From positions 27,020-91,019 of the forward strand of contig NZ_JAPJDL010000034.1 in NCBI RefSeq assembly GCF_026242055.1: a DNA stretch of 64,000 nucleotides, written 5' to 3'. Of this stretch, positions 17,083-27,769 are shown piece after piece. Within the stretch, counting starts at the first letter, position 1. The number at the start of each line of letters is the position of its first letter. This stretch comes from Lentzea sp. NEAU-D7 (lineage in GTDB: Bacteria; Actinomycetota; Actinomycetes; Mycobacteriales; Pseudonocardiaceae). The position numbers were made by a program, and so were the translations under genes. Under the pieces are notes generated by a model. That model searched no databases, had not been told where the DNA came from, and was given only the letters and a program-made list of their open reading frames with translations.

Positions 17083-18405
17083 CTACTCAGCCTCCTTACC
17101 GGTGGTGACGGCTGCCTTGTCCGCGGGGATGTTGGCGACCTTGACCTTGCGCTTGGGCGCGGCCTTGGGAACGACGAGGTCGAGCGGCGGCACGGGGAAG
17201 CCGGAACCCGCGAGCGGAACGCCCTTGGTGTCCTGGACCTTCTTGTCCGGCAGCAGGAACGAGACCAGCAGCACGAGGCCGACGACCACGCCCAGCGCGA
17301 TGAGCCGCTGCGCCGTGGAGAGCTGCTGGATCGCGCCGGTGCGGATGACCGCGACGGCCATGATCCAGACGAGGCTGGTCGGGACCAGCACCTTCCAGCC
17401 CAGGCGCATGAACTGGTCGTAGCGCATGCGGGGCAGCGTGCCGCGCAGCCAGATGAAGATGAACAGGAAGCCCAGCGTCTTGATGATGAACCAGAGCAGG
17501 CCCCACCAGCCGGTGTTCATGAACTCGCCGCTCCACGGGGCGTGGTAGCCGCCGAGGAAGAGCGTGGTCGCGAGCGCCGAGACGGTGACCATGTTGACGT
17601 ACTCGGCGAGGAAGAACAGCGCGAACTTCAGCGAGCTGTACTCCGTGTGGAAACCACCGACGAGCTCCGACTCGGCCTCGGGGAGGTCGAACGGGGCGCG
17701 GTTGGTCTCGCCGACCATCGACACGACGTAGATCGCGAAGCTGGGGAAGAGCAGGAGGCCGAACCAGCCGGGCGCGAACCCGAGCACGGTGGTCGCCTGC
17801 GCGCCGACGATGTCACCGGTCGACATCGAGCCGGTGAACATGATCACCGCGACGATCGACAGGCCCATCGCGATCTCGTAGGAGATCACCTGCGCGGCCG
17901 ACCGCAGCGCGCCGAGCAGCGGGTACGGCGAGCCGGAGGCCCAGCCGGACAGCACGATGCCGTAGACGCCGATCGAGGAGCAGGCCAGCACCACGAGCAC
18001 GCCGACCGGGAGGTCGACGAGCTGCAGCGCGGTCTGCTCGCCGAACAGGTTGACCTCGCCCGCGAGCGGGATCACCGAGAACGCGAGGAACGCGGGGATG
18101 CAGGAGATCACCGGCGCGAGGAAGAACACCCACTTGTCCGCGAGGACGGGACGGATGTCCTCCTTGAACGCGAGCTTCAGACCGTCCGCGAGCGACTGCA
18201 GCCAGCCGTTCGGGCCGACCCGGTTGGGACCGGGACGGTGCTGCATCCGCGCGACGACCTTGCGCTCCCAGTTGATCATGAACAGCGTCATGACCACGAG
18301 GAACGCGAAGATCGCGACGACCTTGACCAGGACGAGCCAGATCGGGTCGTCCGCGAGGAGCTTGGCGGTCTCGCCGATCTCCGCTGCGACGAACTGCTGG
18401 GTCAT
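17083..18405 (-). CDS. nuoH: NADH-quinone oxidoreductase subunit H
   Basis: 440 residues, the membrane subunit that forms the quinone chamber. Marks: RKVVARMQHRPGPNRVGPNGW near the start, and the acidic loop EAESELVGGFHTEYSSLKFA in the middle. A hydrophilic C-terminal tail rich in K and P (after LLPDKKVQDTKG) is extra compared with E. coli. ATG 18405 overlaps the nuoG stop. Confidence 0.97.
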   Translation of the reverse strand: MTQQFVAAEIGETAKLLADDPIWLVLVKVVAIFAFLVVMTLFMINWERKVVARMQHRPGPNRVGPNGWLQSLADGLKLAFKEDIRPVLADKWVFFLAPVISCIPAFLAFSVIPLAGEVNLFGEQTALQLVDLPVGVLVVLACSSIGVYGIVLSGWASGSPYPLLGALRSAAQVISYEIAMGLSIVAVIMFTGSMSTGDIVGAQATTVLGFAPGWFGLLLFPSFAIYVVSMVGETNRAPFDLPEAESELVGGFHTEYSSLKFALFFLAEYVNMVTVSALATTLFLGGYHAPWSGEFMNTGWWGLLWFIIKTLGFLFIFIWLRGTLPRMRYDQFMRLGWKVLVPTSLVWIMAVAVIRTGAIQQLSTAQRLIALGVVVGLVLLVSFLLPDKKVQDTKGVPLAGSGFPVPPLDLVVPKAAPKRKVKVANIPADKAAVTTGKEAE

Positions 18406-20848
18406 GACGTTCCTCCGCTGACGGAGACGATCGAGCCGTGGCCCGCGCCGAGAGTGGCCCGGACGGTCACGTCACCCGAGTTGGTGGGCAGCCAGACGAC
18501 GCCCTCGGGCAGGTCGTCGGTCTCGACCGGGAGCGTGATCGCGCCACGCTCGGTGGAGACCGTCACGTACCCGCCGGACACGAGGCCGAACTGCTGCGCG
18601 GTGGCCTCCGCGATCTTCGCGACGACCGGGCGGGCCGTGCCGGCGAGGTGCGGCTCGTCCACCTGCAGCGAGCCGTTGCCGATCAGGCGGTGCCACGTGG
18701 CGAGCACGGCCTTGCCGGGGCCGGCCGGGGAGACCAGCGGCGCCGCGACGTTGAGCGAGGAACCGCTCGGCGTGCCCTCGCCCAGACGGGCCAGGTCGGC
18801 GGCCGAGGCGGCGGGCGTCTGCGTGAACAGGTCCGCGTCCATCTCCACCGCGAGGGTGTCGAGCACGCGGCAGTCCGGCAGGGCGCTGGTGCCGTCGAGG
18901 GTCGTGCCGAACTCGCGGCGGCGGCCCTCCCAGTTGAGGTAGCTGCCGGACTTCTCGACCGCCGGGGCGATCGGGAGCACGACGTCCGCGTGCGCGGTGA
19001 CCGCGCTCGGCCGCAGCTCCAGGCTCACGATGAAACCGGCCGCTGCCAGCGCCTTCTCCGCGAGCCGCGGGTCGGGCAGGTCGAACGGGTCGACGCCGCC
19101 GATCAGCAGACCGGACAGCTCGCCGTTCGCGGCGGCTTCGAGGATGCCCGTGGTGTCGCGGCCGGGCGTCGCGGGCAGCGAGCCCTCCTCGACGCCCCAG
19201 GTGCGCTCGACCTCGGTGCGCGCGGTGGCGTTCGCGACGTGGCGGCCGCCGGGCAGCAGGTTCGGCGTGGCACCGACCGCGAGCGCGCCGCGCTCACCGG
19301 CACGGCGGGGGATCCACGCGACCTGGGCGCCCGTGCGCTCGGCCAGGCGGGCGACCGCGGTGAACGTGCCGGGGATCGCGGCGGCGCGTTCGCCGACCAG
19401 GATCACCGCACCGGGCTTGGACAGCAGCTCGACGACGTCGGAAGCGTGCTCCGGCAACGCGTTGATGGCGTTGGCCTCGGCACCGGGGACGCAGGCGAGC
19501 AGCGTGCCGTACGTCTTCTCCACGGCCGGGGTCGTGAACTGGCCGAGGTGGAAGACCTTCGTGGTGCCCTTGCGAGCCGCCTTGCGCAGGCGCAGGAAGA
19601 CGATCGGCGCTTCCTCCTCGGGCTCGAACGCGACCAGCAACGCGGCCGGTGCCTTCTCGATGCCCTGGAAGGTGACGCCGTTGTCCGGGTTGGTGAACAC
19701 GGTGGTACCGGACAGGAACTCCAGCTCCTCGGCGCTGTGCGGCCGGGCGCGGAAGTCGATGTCGTTGGTGTGCAACGCGATCCGGGCGAACTTCGAGTAC
19801 GCGTAGGCGTCCTCGACGGTCAGCCGGCCACCGGTGAGGACACCGACGCCGTTCGCGTCGCGAGCCGCCGTCAGGCCCTCGGCCGCGACCCGCAGCGCCT
19901 CGGTCCAGGACGACTCGCGCAGCTCGCCGCTCTCCTTGTCCCGCACGAGCGGCCGCTTGATGCGGTCCTCGGCGGTGGCGTAGCGGAAGGCGAACCGGCC
20001 CTTGTCGCAGATCCACTCCTCGTTGACCTGCGGGTCGTCACCGGCGAGCTTGCGCTGCACCTTGCCGCGCCGCCAGTCCGTGCGCTCGGCGCACCCCGAC
20101 GAGCAGTGCTCGCAGATGCTCGGCGTCGACACGAGGTCGAACGGCCGGGCGCGGAAGCGGTAGGCCGCCGAGGTGAGAGCGCCGACCGGGCAGATTTGGA
20201 TCGTGTTGCCCGAGAAGTACGACTGGAACGGCTTCTCCGGCGCCGTGCCGATCTGCTGCAGCGCACCGCGCTCCAGCAGCTCGATGAACGGGTCGCCGGC
20301 GATCTGCGCGGAGAACCGGGTGCAGCGCTGGCAGAGCACGCAGCGCTCGCGGTCGAGCAACACCTGCGTCGAGATGTTGATCGGCTTCGGGAACGTCCGC
20401 TTGTGCTCGTGGAAGCGGGAGTCGCTGCGGCCGTGGGCGATCGCCTGGTTCTGCAGCGGGCACTCACCGCCCTTGTCGCAGATCGGGCAGTCCAGCGGGT
20501 GGTTGATGAGCAGCAGCTCCATCACACCCTGCTGGGCCTTGTCCGCGACCGGCGAGGTCAGCTGGGTCTTCACGACCATGCCGTCCGCGACCGTCATCGT
20601 GCAGGAGGCCTGCGGCTTCGGCATCGGCCGGCCGCCCATCTCGACCTCGACGAGGCACTGGCGGCAGGCGCCCGCGGGCTCCAGCAGCGGGTGGTCGCAG
20701 AAGCGCGGGATGACCGTGCCGAGGCGCTCGGCCGTGCGGATCAGCAACTCACCCTTGGGCGCGACGACGGTCTCGCCGTCGATGACGAGCTTGACGTGCC
20801 CCTCGGGCACGACGACCTCGGCCTCGGTGGGCTTGTCAGGGGCGATGG

Positions 20849-20852
<4 letters not shown>
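18402..20852 (-). CDS. nuoG: NADH-quinone oxidoreductase subunit G
   Basis: 816 residues. The N-terminal ferredoxin-like domain has Cys52/63/66/84 (2Fe-2S, N1b). It is followed by HPLDCPICDKGGECPL (Cys122/125/131) and CVLCQRC (Cys171/174/177) for further clusters, then CEHCSSGC at the start of the molybdopterin-oxidoreductase-like domain, which fills the rest and has lost molybdenum function in this family. ATG at 20852 overlaps the nuoF stop by 4 bp; a longer frame upstream would run into nuoF. Confidence 0.96.
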
Positions 20853-22129
<1,277 letters not shown>

Positions 22130-22139
22130 GGGTGTTCCC

Positions 22140-22856
22140 CTACTTCTTTTCCGGCAGGGCGGGGAATTCGGCGTTGGACGGCATCCGGGGCGCGTCCCAG
22201 CCGCGTTCCTTGGCGATCTGCGCACCGGCGAGCGTCTCCGGCGCCGCCGACGGGCCTTCGAGGTCGGCGTCGCGACCCTCGAAGAAGCCGGCGAGCTGGA
22301 GCTCGGCCTGCTTGAAGTCGGTGAGCGGGGCACCGCGCGTGGGGGCGGGCTTCTCCCCCGACTGCAACGCCTTCACGAGTCCCAGGGCCTTCTCCGGCGT
22401 CTGGTTGTCGTAGAACTCGTAGTTGACCTGGAGCACCGGGCCGAGGTCGCACGCGGCGAGGCACTCGGCGTGCTCCAGCGTGATCGAGCCCGGCGTGCCC
22501 GGCTCGCCCGCGGTCTCCTCGTGGCCGACACCCAGGTGGCTCTTGAGCGTCGAGTAGATCTCGTCGCCGCCCAGGGCCGCGCACAGCGTGTTCGTGCACA
22601 CGCTGACCAGGTGCTCACCGCACGGGCGGCGCTTGTACATCGTGTAGAACGTCGCGACGGCGCTGACCTCGGCCTCGCTCAGGTCGAGCTGTCCGGCGCA
22701 GAACCGGATGCCGTCCTGGGAGACGTAGCCCTCGACCGACTGCACGAGGTGCAGCATCGGGAGCAGCGCACTGCGGGACTGCGGGTAGCGGGCGATGATC
22801 GCCTGCGCCCTGTCCACAGTGGACTGGTCAAAAGCGGTTTCCTGTGCCTGAGTCAT
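22140..22856 (-). CDS. nuoE: NADH-quinone oxidoreductase subunit E
   Basis: 238 residues, thioredoxin-like 2Fe-2S protein of the NADH module. N1a ligands are Cys87, Cys92, Cys132 and Cys136 (CTNTLC and ECLAAC). After about residue 165 there is an actinobacterial C-terminal extension (KPAPTRGAPLTDFK onward) that is low in order. ATG 22856 overlaps the nuoD stop. Confidence 0.96.
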   Translation of the reverse strand: MTQAQETAFDQSTVDRAQAIIARYPQSRSALLPMLHLVQSVEGYVSQDGIRFCAGQLDLSEAEVSAVATFYTMYKRRPCGEHLVSVCTNTLCAALGGDEIYSTLKSHLGVGHEETAGEPGTPGSITLEHAECLAACDLGPVLQVNYEFYDNQTPEKALGLVKALQSGEKPAPTRGAPLTDFKQAELQLAGFFEGRDADLEGPSAAPETLAGAQIAKERGWDAPRMPSNAEFPALPEKK

Positions 22857-24253
22857 CGGTCGCAACCACCCATCACGGGGTCGATCGAGGCGACGGCCGC
22901 GATCACGTCGGCGACCATGCCGCCCTCGCACATCGCGGGCATCGACTGGAGGTTCACGAAGCTCGGTTCGCGGAGGTGCACGCGCATCGGCCTCGTGCCG
23001 CCGTCGGAGACGACGTGGTAGCCGAGTTCGCCGCGCGGCGACTCGACCGGCACGTACACCTGGCCCGGCGGAACCTTGAAGCCCTCGGTCACCAGCTTGA
23101 AGTGGTGGATCAGGGACTCCATGGACTGGCCCATGATCTTGCGGACGTGCTCGAGCGAGTTGCCCATGCCGTCGCTGCCGATCGTGAGCTGCGCCGGCCA
23201 CGCGATCTTCGCGTCCTCGACCATCACCGGACCGGTCGGCAGGCTCTTCACGACCTGCTTGATGATCCGCAGCGACTGGTGCATCTCCTCGAGGCGCAGC
23301 AGGTACCGCGCGAAGCAGTCCGCCGCGTTCGAGGTCGGCACGTCGAACTGGTAGTTCTCGTAACCGCTGTACGGCTCGATTTTGCGCAGGTCCCAGGCGA
23401 GGCCGGCGGAGCGCAGGATCGGGCCGGTGATGCCGAGCGCGAGGCACGCGTCGACGGGCAGGTAGCCCACGCCCGCGAGGCGGTTGCGCCAGATCGGCTG
23501 GCCGGTGAGCAGCTTGTCGTAGTCCGGCAGCCGCTTTTCCATGACCTCGACGAACGCGGTGATCTTCTCGACCGCGTCGGCCGGCAGGTCCTGCGCGAGG
23601 CCGCCGGGCCGGATGAACGCGTGGTTCATCCGCAGGCCGGTGAGGTGCTCCAACAGGTGCAGGGCCTCCTCGCGCTCGCGGAAGCCGGAGGTCATGCCGG
23701 TGAGGGCGCCGAGCTCCATGCCGCCGGTGGCGAGCGCGACGAGGTGCGAGCTGATGCGGTTGATCTCCATCAGCAGCACGCGGATCGCCTGCGCCTTGTC
23801 CGGCACCGCGACGCCGAGCAGCTTCTCGACGGCCATGCAGTACGCGGCCTCGTGGTGCAGCGGCGCGAGGTAGTCGGTGCGCGTGACGAACGTGACGCCC
23901 TGGACCCAGTTCCGGTACTCGACGTTCTTCTCGATGCCGGTGTGCAGGTAGCCGATCACGCTGCGGGCGTGGGTGACCGTCTCGCCCTCGAGCTCCAGGA
24001 CCAGGCGGAGCACGCCGTGGGTCGAGGGGTGCTGCGGGCCGAGGTTCATGACGATGCGCTCGTCGTGGACCGCGTCCGCGAGCACCTCGTCCCAGTCGCC
24101 GCCGGTCACCGTGTAGACGGTGCCCTCGGTCGTCCGGCGCGACTCCGCGATCTCGGCGTCGGTGCGCGTGCGGGTGTCGACGTCGTCCGTGCTGTCGCTG
24201 CCGGTCGCACTGGTGTTGGTGCCGGTGGTGACGTCGGAAAGTCGCTCGGTCAT
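22853..24253 (-). CDS. nuoD: NADH-quinone oxidoreductase subunit D
   Basis: 466 residues, the 49-kDa subunit lining the quinone site with NuoB. HPSTHG near residue 76 holds the conserved histidine, and the SPRGELGYHVVSDGG region is clear. The N-terminus has about 50 extra Thr/Asp/Ser-rich residues. ATG 24253 overlaps the nuoC stop. Confidence 0.97.
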   Translation of the reverse strand: MTERLSDVTTGTNTSATGSDSTDDVDTRTRTDAEIAESRRTTEGTVYTVTGGDWDEVLADAVHDERIVMNLGPQHPSTHGVLRLVLELEGETVTHARSVIGYLHTGIEKNVEYRNWVQGVTFVTRTDYLAPLHHEAAYCMAVEKLLGVAVPDKAQAIRVLLMEINRISSHLVALATGGMELGALTGMTSGFREREEALHLLEHLTGLRMNHAFIRPGGLAQDLPADAVEKITAFVEVMEKRLPDYDKLLTGQPIWRNRLAGVGYLPVDACLALGITGPILRSAGLAWDLRKIEPYSGYENYQFDVPTSNAADCFARYLLRLEEMHQSLRIIKQVVKSLPTGPVMVEDAKIAWPAQLTIGSDGMGNSLEHVRKIMGQSMESLIHHFKLVTEGFKVPPGQVYVPVESPRGELGYHVVSDGGTRPMRVHLREPSFVNLQSMPAMCEGGMVADVIAAVASIDPVMGGCDR

Positions 24254-24999
24254 GAGTAGGACCGCCTCTGGTCCGGCGGAGGAATCTCCGCGCCCTTGTA
24301 CTCGACCGGAATGCCGCCCAGCGGGTAGTCCTTGCGCTGGGGGTGGCCGTCCCAGTCGTCCGGCATGAGGATGCGGGTCAGTCCGGGATGACCGTCGTAG
24401 ATGATCCCGAACATGTCCCAGGTCTCGCGCTCCTGCCAGTCCGCCGTCGGGTAGACCTCGACGAGGCTCGGCACGTGCGGGTGCTCGACGTCGACGGCGA
24501 CTTCCAGCCGGATGCGGCGGCGGTACGTCATCGACGTGAGGTGCGTGACCGAGTGCAGGCGCTGCGGCACGTCGGCGCCGTAGTCGACACCGGAGACCGA
24601 GCTGCAGAGCTCGAAGCGCAGGGACGGGGTGTCGCGGCAGATGCGCGCGACCTCCAGCAGCGTCTCCGGCCTGAGGTAGAAGGTGATCTCGCCGCGGTCG
24701 ACCGTCACCTGCTGCACCGTGTCGGCGGGCAGGCCCTTGTCGGCGATCGCGGCGAACAGCTCGTCCGCGACCTCGTCGAACCAACCGCCGAACGGGCGCT
24801 CGGACGGAGCAGCCACGTGGGCGGGCAGGCGCAGGCCACCGAAGCCGGACGTGTCACCGGAGCCGGTGACACCGAAGAGGCCCTGGCGCTCCTTGCCCGC
24901 GAGGATCGGCGCCTTCGCCTTCGCCTCGGTCGGGTTGGTCTTCTCGAGATCCTCTCCCGCGCGGTTGACGCTGGAGTGCTCTCCCCCTGGCTCGGTCAC
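24250..24999 (-). CDS. nuoC: NADH-quinone oxidoreductase subunit C
   Basis: 249 residues, the 30-kDa connecting subunit. The conserved core ends in DWQERETWDMFGIIYDGHPGL and the RILMPDDWDGHPQRKDYPL region. The first about 60 residues (with DLEKTNPTEAKAKAP and GVTGSGDTSGFGG) are an actinobacterial extension. GTG 24999 overlaps the nuoB stop by 4 bp. Confidence 0.96.
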   Translation of the reverse strand: MTEPGGEHSSVNRAGEDLEKTNPTEAKAKAPILAGKERQGLFGVTGSGDTSGFGGLRLPAHVAAPSERPFGGWFDEVADELFAAIADKGLPADTVQQVTVDRGEITFYLRPETLLEVARICRDTPSLRFELCSSVSGVDYGADVPQRLHSVTHLTSMTYRRRIRLEVAVDVEHPHVPSLVEVYPTADWQERETWDMFGIIYDGHPGLTRILMPDDWDGHPQRKDYPLGGIPVEYKGAEIPPPDQRRSYS

Positions 25000-25547
25000 T
25001 TCTTCCTCGCAAAACGCTCGGAGGACGGGATGAGATCGGTGCGGTAGCCCGAGTCGGCGAGTGCCTTGGCGCGCACGGCGCCCAGGGGCTCGTCCATGAT
25101 CTTGGCGTGGATCTTGAGGATCGCGTCCATCAGCATCTCCGGCCGCGGCGGGCAGCCCGGCAGGTACATGTCGACGGGCACGACGTGGTCGACGCCCTGC
25201 ACCACCGCGTAGTTGTTGAACATGCCGCCAGTGCTGGCGCACACGCCCATGGCCAGCACCCAGCGCGGCTCGGGCATCTGGTCGTAGATCTGCCGCAGCA
25301 CCGGCGCCATCTTGTTGGTGACGCGGCCGGCCACGATCATCAGGTCCGCCTGGCGCGGTGAGGCCCGGAAGACCTCCATGCCGAAGCGGGCCAGGTCGTA
25401 CCGCGGACCACCCGTCGTCATCATCTCGATGGCGCAGCAGGCCAGGCCGAAGGTGGCAGGCCAGAGCGAGGACTTGCGGGTCCAGTTGACCAGCTTCTCG
25501 ACGCTGACCAGCAGGATGCCGTTCGGGAGCTTCTCCTCGAGACCCAT
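24996..25547 (-). CDS. nuoB: NADH-quinone oxidoreductase subunit B
   Basis: 183 residues, carrying the terminal cluster N2 with the tandem cysteines Cys37-Cys38 (LACCAIEM), Cys103 (GVCAST) and Cys132 (PGCPPRPE). This is where electrons meet menaquinone. ATG 25547; 7 bp after nuoA. Confidence 0.97.
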   Translation of the reverse strand: MGLEEKLPNGILLVSVEKLVNWTRKSSLWPATFGLACCAIEMMTTGGPRYDLARFGMEVFRASPRQADLMIVAGRVTNKMAPVLRQIYDQMPEPRWVLAMGVCASTGGMFNNYAVVQGVDHVVPVDMYLPGCPPRPEMLMDAILKIHAKIMDEPLGAVRAKALADSGYRTDLIPSSERFARKK

Positions 25548-25554
25548 GACTTCC

Positions 25555-25920
25555 TCAGTTCCAGTCGAGGCCGCCGCGACGCCACACGTAGACGTACGCG
25601 AAGCCGACCGTGGCGACGAACAGGACGATCTCCACCAGCCCGAACAGGCCGAGCTTGTCGGCCGCTACGGCGAACGGGTAGAGGAAGACCATTTCGATGT
25701 CGAACAAGATGAACAGCATCGCCGTCAGGTAGTAGGCGACGGGCATGCGCCCACCACCCACGACCGGCTGCGGGCTCGGCTCGATGCCGCACTCGTACGC
25801 GTCGAGCTTCGCCTTGTTGTAGCGGCGCGGTCCGATGTAGGGAGCCGCGGTCACCGAGAACAGCGCGAACGCCCCGGCGAGCGCGAACATCAATACGAGG
25901 GGGAGGTAAGGGTCAAGCAC
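25555..25920 (-). CDS. nuoA: NADH-quinone oxidoreductase subunit A, first gene of the nuo operon
   Basis: 121 residues with three membrane helices and the conserved loop KLDAYECGIEP with its cysteine, then AMLFILFDIEMVFLYP. GTG 25920 is the start (VLDPYLPLVLMF) behind GAGGAAAGGA. All fourteen genes A-N follow in canonical order. The region upstream (25921-26137) holds the Rex-type and iron-box-like sites. Confidence 0.96.
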   Translation of the reverse strand: MLDPYLPLVLMFALAGAFALFSVTAAPYIGPRRYNKAKLDAYECGIEPSPQPVVGGGRMPVAYYLTAMLFILFDIEMVFLYPFAVAADKLGLFGLVEIVLFVATVGFAYVYVWRRGGLDWN

Positions 25921-25976
25921 GCTCCGTCGTCCTTTCCTCGCGGTCGCCCGCACCCTAAGGGTGTTGTTCTACGACA

Positions 25977-26002
25977 CGTTTGTTAGGCGAACCTAACAAA
26001 CG
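25977..26002. promoter_or_regulatory. perfect 26-bp palindrome resembling an IdeR/DtxR iron box
   Basis: Two 11-bp arms (CGTTTGTTAGG / CCTAACAAACG) around CGAA, 57 bp upstream of the nuoA start. Its core TTAGG-N4-CCTAA is the inner part of the known iron box TTAGGTTAGGCTAACCTAA. Aligned at 25978-25996 it matches 15 of 19 positions, and by symmetry the same holds for 25983-26001. Complex I needs many Fe-S clusters, so iron control would make sense. It may equally be the site of another dimeric regulator. Confidence 0.5.
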
Positions 26003-26023
26003 CTTGTGAAACAGTTCACAAGC
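26002..26023. promoter_or_regulatory. Rex-type operator 1 upstream of nuoA
   Basis: TTGTGAA-ACAG-TTCACAA at 26004-26021, with the palindrome extending to 9-bp arms. It matches the actinobacterial Rex consensus TTGTGAA-N4-TTCACAA at every fixed position. Rex represses respiratory genes when NADH/NAD+ is low and is known to control nuo in Streptomyces. Confidence 0.8.
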
Positions 26024-26035
26024 TTGATCACACTG

Positions 26036-26053
26036 TTGTGAAGTGATTCACAA
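26036..26053. promoter_or_regulatory. Rex-type operator 2 upstream of nuoA
   Basis: TTGTGAA-GTGA-TTCACAA, perfect 7-bp arms, centred 32 bp (about three helical turns) from operator 1, so two Rex dimers would sit on the same face of the DNA. No rex gene lies in the window. A weak sigma-70-like pair on the minus strand (TTGTGA in operator 1, 17 bp, TGTTAG in the iron-box-like palindrome) is possible but not convincing. Confidence 0.8.
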
Positions 26054-26137
26054 GCTCGCTCGCCAGTGTAGAACGCCTGTAAATGACCTGGATCACAGGG
26101 TCTGACCTGGGCGTTTAACTTGCCCGACACATGCGAA

Positions 26138-26168
26138 ACGGCACCGGCTCGTATTGAGCCGGTGCCGT
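26138..26168 (-). terminator. terminator behind menJ
   Basis: 13-bp perfect stem ACGGCACCGGCTC / GAGCCGGTGCCGT with a 5-base loop, 17 bp past the menJ stop, followed by TTTCG on the minus strand. It separates menJ from the nuo promoter region. Confidence 0.8.
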
Positions 26169-26185
26169 CACCTATTCGGAGTAAT

Positions 26186-27451
26186 TTACGCGCTGGGAGC
26201 GAGCTTCGTGGCGGCCACGATCAGACGGTCCATTGAGTCGCCGTCCTTGGGGTCGTAGAGGCCCGCGAGTAGCTTGAGCACGAGTTTCATCAGGCGTTTC
26301 CGCGGCATTCCGTACTTCGTTGCGGTCCGCATGATCGCCGGGTTGCCGATGAGCTTCGAGAAGACGTTCCCGAGCCGGTAGTAACTGCCGAGCGCCTCCT
26401 CGATGCGGACCGGGTAGCCGTGCAGCGCCCGTTCACGGTTGACGCCGGTGCGCGCGAGGGCCTGGACGATCGACTCGGACGCGATCTTCGCCGACTCCAT
26501 GGCGTAGCCGATGCCCTCGCCGTTGAACGGGTTGACCATGCCGCCGGCGTCGCCGACGAGCACCATGCCCGCCCGGTAGTGCGGCTTGCGGTTGAGGCCC
26601 ATGGGCAGCGCGGCGCCGCCGATCCGGCTGGTCGCGTTCTCCTCGCGGAAGCCCCACTCCTCCGGCGTGCCGTCCAGCCAGCTGCGCAGGAGCTGGCGGT
26701 AGTCGGTGGTGCCGTAGGCCTTCGACGTGCTGAGGATGCCCAGGCCGACGTTCACGCTGCCGTCGCCCATGCCGAAGATCCAGCCGTAACCGGGCAGCAG
26801 CTGCCCGTCCGGGGCCCACAGCTCGAGGTGCGACTCGAGGTAGTCGTCCTTGGTGCGCGGGCTGTTGTAGTAGCGGCGGACCGCCACGCCCATGGGCTTG
26901 TCGTCGTCCTTCTGCAGGCCGACGCTCAGCGCGAGCCTCGCCGACACGCCGTCGCAGCCGACGACGATGGGCGCGCGGTAGGTGACCGGGTTCTTCTCAG
27001 GTCCCTGCTTGGCCTCGACGCCCACGACACGGCCGTTCTCGACGATGGCCTTGGTGACCGTCGTGTGCTCGTGCATGCGCGCACCGGCCGCCTTCGCGGC
27101 GTTCGCGAGCATCTCGTCGAAGTCCATGCGGGGACGCACGACGCCGTAGTTCGGGAAGGTGGCCAGGTCCGGCCAGTCCAGCTCCATCGTCACGCCGCCG
27201 CCCACGACGCGGAGGCCCTTGTTGTGGAGCCAGCCGTTGCTCTCGCGGGTGTCGATGCCGAGGTCGATGAGCTGCTTGACGCCTCGGGGCGTGAGCCCGT
27301 CGCCGCAGACCTTCTCCCTGGGGAACGTGCTCTTCTCCAGGAGGAGGACGTCGAGGCCCGCCCTGGCGAGGTAGGTGGCCGCGGTCGAGCCCGCCGGTCC
27401 AGCACCCACCACGATGACGTCGGCGTCCTCGTTGATCCCGCGCCTGCTCAT
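26186..27451 (-). CDS. menJ: menaquinone reductase / geranylgeranyl reductase family flavoprotein
   Basis: 421 residues. N-terminal FAD-binding Rossmann motif VIVVGAGPAGSTAATYLARAG (about residues 11-31), the CGDGLTPRGV region, and GDAGGMVNPFNGEGIGYAMESA (about 295-316) typical of geranylgeranyl reductases. In mycobacteria MenJ (Rv0561c) reduces one double bond in the isoprenoid chain of menaquinone. Position next to menG and the nuo/grcC block supports that role here. ATG 27451 starts just before the Rossmann fold; longer upstream frames read into the repeat region. It could alternatively act on other polyprenyl lipids. Confidence 0.88.
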   Translation of the reverse strand: MSRRGINEDADVIVVGAGPAGSTAATYLARAGLDVLLLEKSTFPREKVCGDGLTPRGVKQLIDLGIDTRESNGWLHNKGLRVVGGGVTMELDWPDLATFPNYGVVRPRMDFDEMLANAAKAAGARMHEHTTVTKAIVENGRVVGVEAKQGPEKNPVTYRAPIVVGCDGVSARLALSVGLQKDDDKPMGVAVRRYYNSPRTKDDYLESHLELWAPDGQLLPGYGWIFGMGDGSVNVGLGILSTSKAYGTTDYRQLLRSWLDGTPEEWGFREENATSRIGGAALPMGLNRKPHYRAGMVLVGDAGGMVNPFNGEGIGYAMESAKIASESIVQALARTGVNRERALHGYPVRIEEALGSYYRLGNVFSKLIGNPAIMRTATKYGMPRKRLMKLVLKLLAGLYDPKDGDSMDRLIVAATKLAPSA

Positions 27452-27544
27452 CCAGACTCCCTGCGTGTACCGGTCACAGCTTCTGCTGGCGACTCTAACC
27501 GGCCTTTGCTGAGGGTTCCGGGTGCTGGGGTTGCGGGCGGTGCC

Positions 27545-27612
27545 TTGCGCTGGTCCGTCGCGTTCCAGCGGGGTGGGTCGCGTTGGGCCGGTCACGTCAC
27601 CCTGCGAGGGTG
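27545..27612. repeat. 68-bp direct repeat, copy 1
   Basis: Shares with copy 2 the ordered blocks TTGCGCTGG, GTTCCAGCGG, GGGTCG, and the terminal 17-mer GTCACCCTGCGAGGGTG. CGCTGG and CCAGCG can pair, as can CACCCT and AGGGTG, so each copy can form two small hairpins. Confidence 0.6.
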
Positions 27613-27643
27613 GGGCGCGCGGGCAGTGACGAAGCGCGGGGTT

Positions 27644-27769
27644 GCGATTGGGGCTTGACCTCGAGCCTCTGGCGGGATGCTTGGACGGCCGGAAAAGGCC
27701 GGGCTGAAAAGCGCCCGGCCGTGCCCATGAGGGGAGCATCCCGCCCCCTCGAGGTAAAGCCCCAATCGC
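27644..27769. repeat. 126-bp nested palindrome (cruciform-like)
   Basis: Three stacked stems: outer 22-bp arms 27644-27665 / 27748-27769 with 21 of 22 matches; middle 11-bp GGCGGGATGCT / AGCATCCCGCC (27671-27681 / 27735-27745), perfect; inner 8-bp ACGGCCGG / CCGGCCGT (27685-27692 / 27715-27722), perfect. The apex is A-rich. Confidence 0.8.

Noticed and set aside
25921..26137. Classic sigma-70 promoter for nuoA
   Set aside because: Only a weak pair (TTGTGA, 17 bp, TGTTAG) is visible, and both hexamers are parts of the palindromes. Not strong enough to list as a promoter.
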